From: Tychonema litorale BBK16
GTDB lineage: Bacteria > Cyanobacteriota > Cyanobacteriia > Cyanobacteriales > Microcoleaceae
Assembly: GCF_021648855.1 (NCBI RefSeq)
Contig: NZ_JAKJHX010000132.1
Coordinates: 1-14,310 of the forward strand
Length of the DNA stretch: 14,310 nucleotides
Direction of reading: 5' to 3'
Positions within the stretch are counted from its first letter, which is position 1; every line of letters begins with the position of its first letter. Shown in pieces: positions 1-6,420 of this stretch. Both the position numbers and the translations under genes were made by a program. The notes below the pieces were generated by a model, which was not told the origin of the DNA, searched no databases, and saw only the letters and a program-made list of their open reading frames with translations.

Positions 1-52
1 CTATAACATAAAGCCGTCCTGAAAGGACGGGGCTTTAGACCCAGTTTCTTGG
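1..52 (-). repeat. Hairpin repeat, copy A (IS200/IS605-end-like)
   Basis: Read on the minus strand, this stretch contains CCAAGAAACTGGG, a 4-base variable spacer, AAGCCCCGTCCTTT, and after one variable base AGGACGGCTTT, ending in ATAG. The inner part folds into a stem (CGTCCT/AGGACG extended by AAAGC/GCTTT with a small bulge). A near-identical copy lies in the opposite orientation at 2786-2840. Hairpins of this CCGTCC/GGACGG type are known to me near the ends of cyanobacterial IS200/IS605 elements, so this may be a remnant of such an end. It could also act as a terminator, although no strong T-run follows. It touches the window edge, so its full extent is unknown. Confidence 0.6.
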
Positions 53-59
53 TAAACCG

Positions 60-165
60 ACAGCGAAGTCTCTGAATACAAGCAAGCAAAACCTTGAAAT
101 CAATAGTTCAACTTGCTTTCTCTCGGAAAGTTGGTTTCAGCAACTGGGAGAGTGAGTATATTTGC
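60..165 (+). other. Foldable non-coding stretch downstream of cinA
   Basis: There is no gene in 1-305. Within it, AAGCAAG (80-86) pairs with CTTGCTT (112-118). CTCTC (120-124) pairs with GAGAG (148-152), enclosing an inner AGTTG/CAACT stem (129-133 with 141-145) and a 7-base loop. The second stem is followed by GTGAGTAT, which also follows the last stem of the segment at 2841-2965. It may be a structured RNA or part of an old IS200/IS605 end. From 166 to 305 the DNA is AT-rich and I see nothing definite. Confidence 0.3.
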
Positions 166-305
166 TAATCAGTCTTATCTTATTATCATAACGAATCTTT
201 ACAGATAATCAAGGGGTAAACGCCAAATTACCAAACTGTTTTGGAAAAAAAAGCATTAAATAAAGCTTAAGATTACTTAAAGCTATTGACAATTTACAAT
301 TCACT

Positions 306-1571
306 TCAGACTTTTTCGGTTTTTGCCAATAAAATTTGGCGTCGAAGACAATCCAGGGCCGTACAAGCACTCAGATTTCTAATCCAATCGCGGCTGCTGG
401 CATGGCTGAAACGGTATTCAAAACTCTCTACCTCGCCGTTAGGTCCCGCTAAACCGACATAAACCAGTCCGACAGGTTTAGCATCAGTGCCACCTCCAGG
501 CCCGGCGATACCTGTAATGCTCAATCCCCAACTGGTATTGAGACTAGCGCGCACTCCCACAGCCATTTGTTTTGCCACTTGGTGGCTGACAGCACCAAAT
601 TCGATTAAATCTTCAGGGTTGACATTTAATAATCTTTCCTTAACCTGATTCTCATAGGAAATAATCCCGCCCCAAAAGTAGCTCGAACTGCCAGCAATAC
701 CAGTCAGCATCGCCCCTAATCCTCCTCCAGTACAGGATTCAGCAACGCTGAGAGTTTCGCCACTATCGAGTAACAATTGACCGACTGTTGAAGCTAGGGT
801 ATCGGTATCAGCACCATAACAGTCTAAACCGGCGATTTGTCGTAATTGTTGTTCGATCGGGCTAATCAAGTTTTTCGCCACCGCTTCCGACTCAGCGCGG
901 GCTGAAATTCGCAGTTTGACTTCGCCATGATTGGCGTAGGGAGCAACAGTAGGATTGGTTAAATTCAGAAAACTATCTACTTTTTCAGCGAGTGCCGACT
1001 CAGCAATTCCCCAAAATTTCAAGGTTCGGCTGTAAATCGTTCCATTGCACAAACCAGCATTTTTCAAGTAGGGAACGGCGATTTCTTGCCACATCAAGTG
1101 CATTTCCGCTGGTACGCCGGGAAATGTCATGACTGTGACGTTGGGAATAGGTTGCCAAATAATCCCCGGTGCAGAACCTGTACGGTTTGGGAGAATGTCC
1201 GCACCTTCTGGAATTAAAGCTTGTTTGCGGTTGCTGGGGCTCATGGTTCGCCCTCGCTGGGCAAATTTGTGTTCGATGTCGGCGATAATTTCCGGTCTTT
1301 CGAGGAGAGGAATGCCAAAATAATCGGCGATAGTTGCGACTGTGAGGTCGTCTGGCGTTGGGCCTAGTCCTCCTGTAAATAACAGTAGTTGCGATCGACC
1401 TACTGCTATTTCTATAATTTGTTTAATGCGATCGGGATTGTCCCCCACTACTGTTTGATAGTAGTGAGGAATTCCCAAACTTGCCAACTCCTTGGCTAAA
1501 AACTGCGAATTGCTATTGAGGATATCCCCTAACAGCAACTCAGTACCAACACAAATAATTTCAGCAACCAT
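306..1571 (-). CDS. cinA: CinA-family protein (competence/damage-inducible; NMN amidohydrolase domain)
   Basis: The 421-residue product has the standard two-domain CinA layout and near-usual length. The N-terminal MoaB/MogA-like (MoCF) domain carries GGLGPTPDD at residues 67-75 and FPGVPAEM around 150-157. The C-terminal CinA/PncC domain carries AESCTGG at 277-283 and GIAGPGGGT at 354-362. In the family the C-terminal domain deamidates nicotinamide mononucleotide to nicotinate mononucleotide for pyridine-nucleotide recycling, while the N-terminal domain has been linked to ADP-ribose pyrophosphatase activity. A competence role in this organism is not shown by the sequence. It is cytosolic, with no signal peptide. 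The ATG at 1571 has no clear Shine-Dalgarno; just upstream lie heptamer repeats. It lies 84 bases after the TagO-like gene on the same strand, so co-transcription is plausible. Confidence 0.96.
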   Translation of the reverse strand: MVAEIICVGTELLLGDILNSNSQFLAKELASLGIPHYYQTVVGDNPDRIKQIIEIAVGRSQLLLFTGGLGPTPDDLTVATIADYFGIPLLERPEIIADIEHKFAQRGRTMSPSNRKQALIPEGADILPNRTGSAPGIIWQPIPNVTVMTFPGVPAEMHLMWQEIAVPYLKNAGLCNGTIYSRTLKFWGIAESALAEKVDSFLNLTNPTVAPYANHGEVKLRISARAESEAVAKNLISPIEQQLRQIAGLDCYGADTDTLASTVGQLLLDSGETLSVAESCTGGGLGAMLTGIAGSSSYFWGGIISYENQVKERLLNVNPEDLIEFGAVSHQVAKQMAVGVRASLNTSWGLSITGIAGPGGGTDAKPVGLVYVGLAGPNGEVESFEYRFSHASSRDWIRNLSACTALDCLRRQILLAKTEKV

Positions 1572-1578
1572 TCAATTT

Positions 1579-1606
1579 GATTTTAGATTTTAGATTTTGG
1601 ATCGGG
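1579..1606 (+). repeat. Heptamer repeat array (GATTTTA)
   Basis: Two exact GATTTTA units are followed by GATTTTG and the diverged GATCGGG, in perfect 7-base register. The array begins 8 bases from the cinA start codon and occupies where its ribosome-binding region would be. The same unit in the same orientation recurs at 6396-6420, also next to a minus-strand start codon. It belongs to the short tandemly repeated repetitive (STRR) class known in filamentous cyanobacteria. Confidence 0.8.
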
Positions 1607-1615
1607 CATTGTTGA

Positions 1616-1654
1616 CCCTTCGACTACGCTCAGGGCGCGAACTAATGACTAATG
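1616..1654. repeat. Small palindrome and heptamers between the TagO-like gene and cinA
   Basis: CCCTTCGACTACGCTCAGGG (1617-1636) has CCCT/AGGG ends around a 12-base centre; I recognise this motif as a repeat dispersed in cyanobacterial genomes. It is followed by ACTAATG heptamers at 1641 and 1648 that run up to the TAG stop of the TagO-like gene at 1656-1658. The gap is therefore largely repeat-derived. Confidence 0.5.
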
Positions 1655-1655
1655 A

Positions 1656-2711
1656 CTATCTCGCGTGCCTCCAAACTTTCCAGCTAGCATATCCCAGCAA
1701 ACTGGTCGCTCCCATTGCGTAAATTACGCCACTAGGAACCGAAAAAGCTAGGGCTAAACTCCCCACCCACAAAGTCAGGGCGTAAATAAACAAAACTGCA
1801 AATCGGTGAGACAATCCTGCATCCAGAAGTCGGTGGTGGAGATGACGTTTGTCAGCAATAAACGGGGACTTGCCGTTGCGAAGTCGATCGAGAATCACCG
1901 CAGACATATCTAAAATTGGTACAGCTAAAATTAAATATGGCAACAACACAGAAGTGATAGCCGTAGTTTTAACTAACCCAATTACTCCAACTCCAGCCAG
2001 GGTAAAGCCAATAAAATATGCGCCTCCATCTCCCATGAAAATTTGAGCTGGATTGAAATTGTAGCGCAGAAAACCCAAAGCCCCGCCAGCTAAGGCTGCT
2101 GCAATTAGAGCCGCCGCTGGTTGGTTCATCGACAGACTGACAATCAGCATCACAACTGCTGCAATCCCTGAAACTCCCGCAGCTAAACCATCCAAACCGT
2201 CAATCCAGTTGATGGCGTTGGCCATACCGACGAGCCAAATCACCGTAATTGGTAAACTCAGCCAGCCCAGGTCTGTTAGTCCCAGGGAGGGAACTGTGAG
2301 AAACTCAATTTGTACACCTGCCATCCAAGCAATGGTTGATACCCCTGTTTGCATGAGCAAGCGTTTTAATGCCGAGAGCGAAAACAAGTCGTCTGCTAAA
2401 CCGATGAGGAAGAATCCGATGCCGCCGAGGGTGACTCCCCAAATTTCGTATTCGTCTTTGGGATTGAGAATTTGTCCGCTAGCATCGATGAAGCCTCCTG
2501 AGAGCCAGACAATGAGGAGGGCAATGATAGTGCCGAGAAAAATCGACACTCCTCCCAAGCGTACCATCGGGCGTTGATGAACTTTACGATCGCCTGGTCG
2601 ATCGACTCGTCCGCTTTTGAGACCAATGGTTTTGACTATTGGTGTACTCAAGAGGACGACGATCGCAGAAACTAGAAAGGCTAGTAAGTGGTAGAACAGA
2701 TGGTGGGGCAT
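1656..2711 (-). CDS. TagO/WecA-type undecaprenyl-phosphate GlcNAc-1-phosphate transferase
   Basis: This 351-residue integral membrane protein has about ten hydrophobic segments and belongs to the MraY/WecA/TagO family of polyprenyl-phosphate N-acetylhexosamine-1-phosphate transferases. Visible motifs are the cytoplasmic loop with DRPGDRKVH at 37-45, the Asp pair (LADDLF, D107-D108), NWIDGLDG at 168-175, MGDGG at 226-230 and HLHHR at 290-294. The HxHH motif and the short cytoplasmic loops fit WecA/TagO better than MraY, which uses UDP-MurNAc-pentapeptide. It would transfer GlcNAc-1-P from UDP-GlcNAc to undecaprenyl phosphate at the inner membrane face, starting a surface glycan. The ATG at 2711 gives a natural N-terminus leading straight into the first membrane helix; no Shine-Dalgarno is obvious. 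It is upstream of cinA on the same strand. The exact sugar donor cannot be told from sequence. Confidence 0.92.
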   Translation of the reverse strand: MPHHLFYHLLAFLVSAIVVLLSTPIVKTIGLKSGRVDRPGDRKVHQRPMVRLGGVSIFLGTIIALLIVWLSGGFIDASGQILNPKDEYEIWGVTLGGIGFFLIGLADDLFSLSALKRLLMQTGVSTIAWMAGVQIEFLTVPSLGLTDLGWLSLPITVIWLVGMANAINWIDGLDGLAAGVSGIAAVVMLIVSLSMNQPAAALIAAALAGGALGFLRYNFNPAQIFMGDGGAYFIGFTLAGVGVIGLVKTTAITSVLLPYLILAVPILDMSAVILDRLRNGKSPFIADKRHLHHRLLDAGLSHRFAVLFIYALTLWVGSLALAFSVPSGVIYAMGATSLLGYASWKVWRHAR

Positions 2712-2785
2712 CTGAGAATAAGTATAAGTAAGTCGGGTAATTTAGGCTTTCAGGCAGAGTCTACTACATTTCAGATGGCTTTTGA

Positions 2786-2840
2786 CCAAGAAACTGGGAT
2801 TCAAGCCCCGTCCTTTGAGGACGGCTTTCTGCTAGAATAG
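2786..2840 (+). repeat. Hairpin repeat, copy B (inverted relative to copy A)
   Basis: The plus strand contains ACCAAGAAACTGGG, a variable ATTC, AAGCCCCGTCCTTT, and after one base AGGACGGCTTT, then a variable tail ending AATAG. Every constant block matches copy A at 1-52 read on the opposite strand; differences are confined to the spacer, the hairpin loop base and the tail. The stem is CCGTCCT/AGGACGG with AAGC/GCTT outside. Conserved stem plus variable loop indicates a dispersed element, probably related to IS200/IS605 ends. Confidence 0.65.
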
Positions 2841-2965
2841 ATTAAGTCAACCTAGGGCATTGGGAGACTCTAAACGGACGCAGAGGGAGAGTAGGACTAC
2901 TTCGGTAGCATCACCCAGTGAAGCGTCAAGAATCACTGCTCCTGATAGACGGTGAGTATGTCAAC
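2841..2965 (+). ncRNA. Omega-RNA-like / IS200-IS605 right-end-like structured segment
   Basis: This gene-free stretch has several mutually consistent pairings. ACTCT (2867-2871) pairs with AGAGT (2888-2892). GACGC (2877-2881), inside that loop, pairs with GCGTC (2923-2927), forming a pseudoknot. GGG (2885-2887) can pair with CCC (2914-2916). CTAC-TTCG-GTAG (2897-2908) is a UUCG-tetraloop hairpin. CAGTGA (2916-2921) pairs with TCACTG (2933-2938), which can instead pair with CGGTGA (2950-2955). It ends GGTGAGTATGTCAAC. That ending and the pseudoknot resemble my memory of the 3' scaffold of cyanobacterial TnpB guide (omega) RNAs, whose end coincides with the transposon right end. No tnpB or tnpA is nearby. 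The identity is inference; the pairings are in the sequence. Confidence 0.4.
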
Positions 2966-3009
2966 AGGTAAAATTTTTGAATAGCGACTGGTGGGTTAGG
3001 ACACGGAGA

Positions 3010-3068
3010 GTTATGAGTTGTCAGTTGCGAATTAAATAATGTTTATTTCACAGCTTAAAACTCATAAC
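3010..3068. repeat. Inverted repeat in the glyA 3' region
   Basis: GTTATGAGTT (3010-3019) and AACTCATAAC (3059-3068) are perfect 10-base inverted arms around a 39-base AT-rich loop. It lies about 80 bases beyond the glyA stop. It could stabilise the 3' end of the glyA transcript, but no T-run marks it as a classic terminator. Confidence 0.4.
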
Positions 3069-3145
3069 CCTCAATTTTCTCCTAATGTTTTACCGCTTTA
3101 CGTGTATACTCCCAACTACAAATTTCCTCTCGTCAATCAGGAAAA

Positions 3146-4429
3146 TCAAGCCAAGGCTGGTACTTTCAAAAACAGATGCGGATATAAGGGGAAGCGTGAG
3201 CAGAGTGCTGCTACTCGGTGCAAGCACTCAGTGGCGACGCTTTCATCTTCAGGATTTAACAGTCGATCGGCAATAATATTACCAATCTCGGTAAATTCTG
3301 TAGTTCCCATGCCCCTGGTTGTCATCGCTGCTGAACCAAGTCTCAAACCGCTGGTCACAAAAGGCGATGCTGGATCAAAAGGCACAGTATTTTTATTAGC
3401 TGTAATATTCACACCGCTGACTAATTGATCCGCTAGTTTGCCTGTCATGTTGACCGATCGCAAATCAACTAACATTAAATGATTGTCCGTGCCGTCAGAA
3501 ACCAGTTTCAAACCCCGCTGTTGCAACTGTGCAGCTAAAGCCCGCGCATTCTCAATTACTTGACCAGAATAAGTTTTAAATTCTGGCTTTAATGCTTCGC
3601 CAAAAGCTACTGCTTTACCCGCAATAACGTGTTCCAAAGGGCCACCCTGAGAGCCAGGAAAAACAGCTTTGTCGAACTTTTTGCCGAGTTCGAGGTCATT
3701 TGTCAAAATCAAACCACCTCTGGGGCCACGCAGGGTTTTGTGAGTGGTAGTGGTGACTGCATGACAATGAGGAAGAGGGTTTGGGTGGTGGCCTGTGGCG
3801 ACTAACCCGGCGATGTGGGCGATGTCGGCTAACAGATAAGCTCCGATTTCATCAGCAATGGCTCTAAACTTCTCAAAGTTGATAATTCGCGAATAAGCTG
3901 AGTAGCCGCAAATTAGCAATTTCGGTCGATTTTCTTTGGCAATCGCCAAAATCTCGTCGTAGTCTAACTGTTCAGTTTCTTTGCTGACACCGTAGTGAGA
4001 AGCTTTGAACCATTTGCCGGATACATTGACCGGTGAGCCGTGGGTCAAGTGTCCGCCGTGGGACAAATCCATGCCCATAATTCCGTCCCCTGGCTCTAGT
4101 AAGCTCAAAAATACGGCAAAGTTGGCTTGAGCGCCGGAGTGCGGTTGGACGTTGGCGTGGGCTGCTCCAAATAGTTGTTTCGCGCGATCGATCGCAACTT
4201 GCTCAATGCCGTCAATAAATTCGCAGCCGCCGTAATAGCGTTTTCCTGGCAATCCTTCGGCGTACTTATTTGTCAGCACAGAGCCTTGAGCTGCCATTAC
4301 CGCTGCGGAGGTAAAGTTTTCGCTGGCGATGAGTTCTAGGTGATCTCGCTGGCGCTGGAGTTCTTGCCCGATTAAATCGGAAATTAGCGGATCGGTTTTG
4401 GCAAGAAATTCTAAGTTAGAGTCCGTCAC
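3146..4429 (-). CDS. glyA: Serine hydroxymethyltransferase
   Basis: GlyA is a cytosolic PLP enzyme that interconverts serine + THF with glycine + 5,10-methylene-THF, feeding one-carbon units to purine, thymidylate and methionine synthesis and, in cyanobacteria, the photorespiratory glycine/serine pool. The product (427 residues from the chosen start) shows the family blocks [56 protein letters not shown], the PLP-lysine motif [14 protein letters not shown] (Lys231) and [12 protein letters not shown] place the start at the GTG at 4429: AGAGG (4443-4439, minus strand) lies 9 bases ahead. A TTG at 4438 would abut that Shine-Dalgarno directly. The length agrees with the family. It is transcribed divergently from the small Cys-rich gene at 4598. 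No riboswitch could be recognised in its leader. Confidence 0.97.
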   Translation of the reverse strand: MTDSNLEFLAKTDPLISDLIGQELQRQRDHLELIASENFTSAAVMAAQGSVLTNKYAEGLPGKRYYGGCEFIDGIEQVAIDRAKQLFGAAHANVQPHSGAQANFAVFLSLLEPGDGIMGMDLSHGGHLTHGSPVNVSGKWFKASHYGVSKETEQLDYDEILAIAKENRPKLLICGYSAYSRIINFEKFRAIADEIGAYLLADIAHIAGLVATGHHPNPLPHCHAVTTTTHKTLRGPRGGLILTNDLELGKKFDKAVFPGSQGGPLEHVIAGKAVAFGEALKPEFKTYSGQVIENARALAAQLQQRGLKLVSDGTDNHLMLVDLRSVNMTGKLADQLVSGVNITANKNTVPFDPASPFVTSGLRLGSAAMTTRGMGTTEFTEIGNIIADRLLNPEDESVATECLHRVAALCSRFPLYPHLFLKVPALA

Positions 4430-4556
4430 AATAATCAACCTCTTCAGAAATTAAGGATTGGGAATTTGGGATCTTGTAGGATACTACGGATTTCGCCCCA
4501 TTGACACAAATATTACATTCTGTTCGGATTAAGCTGTTTGTTCCAAAGTCCTGACC

Positions 4557-4592
4557 TACAATGAAATTACTGGTGTGGAAACTGCCGGAGGT
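4557..4592 (+). promoter_or_regulatory. -10-like box and strong Shine-Dalgarno of the small Cys-rich gene
   Basis: GGAGGT (4587-4592) sits 5 bases before the ATG at 4598, a near-consensus ribosome-binding site that fixes the start among three in-frame ATGs (codons 1, 6 and 10). TACAAT at 4557-4562 is a plausible -10 hexamer about 36 bases upstream of the start. No convincing -35 box is seen at the usual distance. Confidence 0.5.
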
Positions 4593-4597
4593 ATAAG

Positions 4598-4795
4598 ATG
4601 TTAGTCATTTTAATGGAAAATCAGATGCTTGCCCCTCAGCGTGTTTGCCAAGGTTGTTTGTTGGCGGATCGCACAGGACAACCGCGCTGGAGTGGTGGAG
4701 AGCTCCGCTGCGGCCACCCAGTTGCCAAACCTACGGAAAATTTGCCCGATCGCTACGAGTGTCAAATGGGCTTCACGATCGCTAATATTAAATAA
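4598..4795 (+). CDS. Small cysteine-rich protein, probable zinc-binding, function unknown
   Basis: This is a 65-residue protein that I do not recognise as a named family, although short proteins of this look occur in cyanobacteria. It has four cysteines at 17, 20, 38 and 55 and a histidine at 40, giving CxxC (VCQGC), then C-G-H, then a final Cys. That set could hold one zinc ion. It is rich in Arg, Gly and Pro between the metal ligands and has no membrane segment or signal peptide. The strong GGAGGT Shine-Dalgarno 5 bases upstream makes it a convincing real gene despite its length. It is divergent from glyA, with 168 bases between the two starts. A 13-unit heptamer array begins 13 bases after its stop. 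Function cannot be inferred from the neighbours. Confidence 0.78.
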   Translation: MLVILMENQMLAPQRVCQGCLLADRTGQPRWSGGELRCGHPVAKPTENLPDRYECQMGFTIANIK

Positions 4796-4808
4796 TCACC
4801 AAATCTAC

Positions 4809-4899
4809 GGGAATTGGGCACCGGGCATCGGGAATGGGGCATCGGGAATTGGGCATCGGGCATCGGGCATCGGGCATCGGGCATCGGGAATTGGGAATA
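4809..4899 (+). repeat. Heptamer array, 13 units (GGGCATC / GGGAATT)
   Basis: Thirteen contiguous 7-base units fill exactly 91 bases. The order is GGGAATT, GGGCACC, GGGCATC, GGGAATG, GGGCATC, GGGAATT, five GGGCATC, GGGAATT, GGGAATA. Every unit starts GGG; variation is confined to the last four bases, and identical units cluster, as expected from slippage. It is of the STRR class of filamentous cyanobacteria. The GGGAATT unit is the reverse complement of the unit in the array at 5575-5620. The rest of 4900-5028 shows nothing definite. Confidence 0.92.
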
Positions 4900-5028
4900 G
4901 CCACTATTTCACCCAACTTGATATATCTATCCTGAATCTACTCCGCTCTGAGTGTGGGCAAATTTCGGGCTAGTTGAAACACAAACTCTGTTGCTGCGTT
5001 ATCCTGAGTTTAATGGGAATTGATAGTT

Positions 5029-5046
5029 AGTCGATCGACTCAGGAG
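5029..5046 (+). promoter_or_regulatory. 12-base palindrome and Shine-Dalgarno before the Tic20-family gene
   Basis: AGTCGATCGACT (5029-5040) is a perfect 12-base palindrome with a CGATCG core of the HIP1 type. AGGAG (5042-5046) follows immediately and lies 8 bases before the ATG at 5055, so it is a good ribosome-binding site. The palindrome could be an operator, or simply an extended HIP1-like site by chance. Confidence 0.4.
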
Positions 5047-5054
5047 AGTTCATT

Positions 5055-5528
5055 ATGACTTGGCGCGGCTCTACAACTGTTTCAGACCGGATTTTTGCTT
5101 CTTTGCCTTATTTGCTGCCGCTGGTTGACGGGCTGATGTTTGGCAGGTTTCTGTTTCAACAGTTTCCTGTCCTCCAACTGTTGTTGATACCGCTAGCTCC
5201 CTTGATGCAAATTTATAGTTTGCCCTTCGCTAGCTTGGTTATTTTCTTTGCCCTATATTTGGGGGTGGTTAGAAACGAAAATATTAGTCACTTCATTCGC
5301 TTTAATGCGATGCAGGCGATTCTTTTAGACATTGTTTTGATGTTAAGTGGTCTGGTTTTGCGGATTTTCGATCAGGGAATCCAGATTCAGTTCATTGGAG
5401 AAACTCTAAATAATATGGTGTTTTTAGGGGCTGTGGCTGCATTTTTCTATGCGGTAGTTCAGTCGGCATTGGGACGCTATGCAGAGATTCCTCCACTTTC
5501 GGATGCGGTTTATATGCAGGTTCGTTAG
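5055..5528 (+). CDS. Tic20-family membrane protein
   Basis: The 157-residue protein matches the Tic20/Ycf60 family. It opens with a short N-terminus followed by RIFASLPYLLPLVDGLMFG, and contains YSLPFASLVIFFALYLGVVRN, SHFIRFNAMQAILLDIVLML and a final hydrophobic segment ending YAVVQSALG. Four membrane helices are visible at roughly 15-30, 40-72, 85-107 and 118-140. Tic20 is a core subunit of the protein import channel at the inner chloroplast envelope; the bacterial homologues are inner- or thylakoid-membrane proteins whose role is unsettled. Length is usual for the cyanobacterial form. The ATG is supported by AGGAG 8 bases upstream. It appears monocistronic, with heptamer arrays on both sides and a hairpin after the stop. 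Confidence 0.9.
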   Translation: MTWRGSTTVSDRIFASLPYLLPLVDGLMFGRFLFQQFPVLQLLLIPLAPLMQIYSLPFASLVIFFALYLGVVRNENISHFIRFNAMQAILLDIVLMLSGLVLRIFDQGIQIQFIGETLNNMVFLGAVAAFFYAVVQSALGRYAEIPPLSDAVYMQVR

Positions 5529-5535
5529 TTAGTTG

Positions 5536-5561
5536 ACAGTTGACAGTTGACTGTCAACTGT
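5536..5561 (+). terminator. Hairpin after the Tic20-family gene
   Basis: CAGTTGACAG (5537-5546) and CTGTCAACTG (5551-5560) are perfect 10-base arms around TTGA, extended one more A-T pair at 5536/5561. It starts 8 bases past the TAG stop (5526-5528). There is no T-run, so it may serve as a bidirectional 3' stabiliser or partial terminator. It is built from TTGACAG heptamers, so it is also part of the local repeat load. Confidence 0.55.
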
Positions 5562-5574
5562 TGGTTCTAATTCT

Positions 5575-5620
5575 CAATTCCCAATTCCCAATTCCCAATT
5601 CCCAATTCCCAATTCCCAAT
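5575..5620 (+). repeat. Heptamer array (CAATTCC), 6.6 units
   Basis: Six exact CAATTCC units (5575-5616) and a 4-base partial run right into the stop codon of the convergent FAH-family gene; the last base of the array (5620) is the last base of that TGA. The perfect identity of the units suggests recent expansion. The unit is the complement of GGGAATT in the array at 4809-4899, so the two arrays flank the Tic20-family gene in opposite orientation. Confidence 0.93.
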
Positions 5621-6393
5621 CACCAACTATCTACTGTATTTTCCAGACTACCAATCCCTTCTATTTCAATGCGAACTCGATCGCCTATTTGCAGTGGCCC
5701 TACTCCTTCTGGCGTTCCCGTCAGGATCACATCACCGGGAATTAGAGTCATGATTTGACTGATGTAGGAGACGATAAAGTCTGGGGAAAATACCATGCGA
5801 TCGATGCGATCGGATTGTACCGGGCGATCGCCATCATTGACAAAAGTCTGCAATTGTGCAGCAGGACTCAATTCGCGGACAATCCAAGGCCCAAGGGGAC
5901 AAAACGTATCAAAACCTTTCGCCCTCGCCCACTGATTGTCCCGCTTTTGCAAATCTCTGGCTGTGACATCATTGGCGATCGTGTAACCCCAAATTTTTCC
6001 CTGCGCTTGTTCAGCAGTGCACTGAGAACAATGTTCCCCAATTACCAGGGCCAATTCTCCTTCGTAGTCTACCCGCTGCGACTGCTGCGGATAGCGAATC
6101 GCCGCACCTGTAGGAATCACAGCCGTGGGAGGCTTGAAAAACAGTAACGGTTCTTCGGGTACGGAACCTCCCATTTCGGCGGCATGGTCGCTATAATTTT
6201 TGCCGACGGCTATAATTTTGCTGGGAGAGCACGGGCCGAGAATTTGGTAACTATCTGGTGGGAGTTCCAAATCAGTGAGTTCTCCTTTCAACCAGGGAGG
6301 TGCATCAAGTACCTGAACACTGCGACTTAGTTGGAGTAAACCGTAATGGATTTGTCCTTGTAGTGTTTTAACTCGAACGTAGCGTGAAGCCAT
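5620..6393 (-). CDS. Fumarylacetoacetate hydrolase (FAH)-family protein
   Basis: The 257-residue protein has the FAH fold of the FAHD1/YcgM-like size class. After a short N-terminal domain (about 1-58) comes KIIAVGKNYSDHAAEM, then PLLFFKPPTAVIP (83-95). The metal-site acids are in VDYEGELALVIG (Glu111 and Glu113) and ANDVTARD (Asp142). GFDTFCPLGPW and PGDVILTGTPEGVGPLQ close the domain. Members hydrolyse acylpyruvates, decarboxylate oxaloacetate or act in aromatic catabolism, using Mg2+ or Mn2+; the substrate cannot be fixed here. The ATG at 6393 is 27 bases after the formyl-THF cyclo-ligase stop, and that gap is almost entirely heptamer repeats, so the two genes are probably co-transcribed. 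No Shine-Dalgarno is visible. Confidence 0.93.
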   Translation of the reverse strand: MASRYVRVKTLQGQIHYGLLQLSRSVQVLDAPPWLKGELTDLELPPDSYQILGPCSPSKIIAVGKNYSDHAAEMGGSVPEEPLLFFKPPTAVIPTGAAIRYPQQSQRVDYEGELALVIGEHCSQCTAEQAQGKIWGYTIANDVTARDLQKRDNQWARAKGFDTFCPLGPWIVRELSPAAQLQTFVNDGDRPVQSDRIDRMVFSPDFIVSYISQIMTLIPGDVILTGTPEGVGPLQIGDRVRIEIEGIGSLENTVDSW

Positions 6394-6395
6394 AG

Positions 6396-6420
6396 GATTT
6401 TAGATTTTAGATTTTAGATT
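6396..6420 (+). repeat. Heptamer array (GATTTTA) filling the intergenic gap
   Basis: Three exact GATTTTA units and a GATT partial occupy 25 of the 27 bases between the stop of the cyclo-ligase gene (6421-6423) and the start of the FAH-family gene (6393). The unit and orientation match the array at 1579-1606. The array replaces any Shine-Dalgarno the downstream gene might have had. Confidence 0.88.

Noticed and set aside
2209..2577. Plus-strand 122-codon frame
   Set aside because: It is fully antisense to the conserved core of the TagO-like gene, so it is a shadow frame.
3039..3428. Plus-strand frame antisense to the end of glyA
   Set aside because: It has no ribosome-binding site, no recognisable protein, and lies mostly over well-supported glyA sequence.
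4476..4487. GTAGGATACTAC as an NtcA site upstream of glyA
   Set aside because: The half-sites are separated by 6 bases, not the 8 of the NtcA consensus, and it lies within the probable glyA leader.
4629..4973. Plus-strand frame of 114 codons with a repetitive GIGHRASGIGH protein
   Set aside because: It overlaps the Cys-rich gene in another frame and then translates the heptamer array; the repeats are a by-product of the 7-base units.
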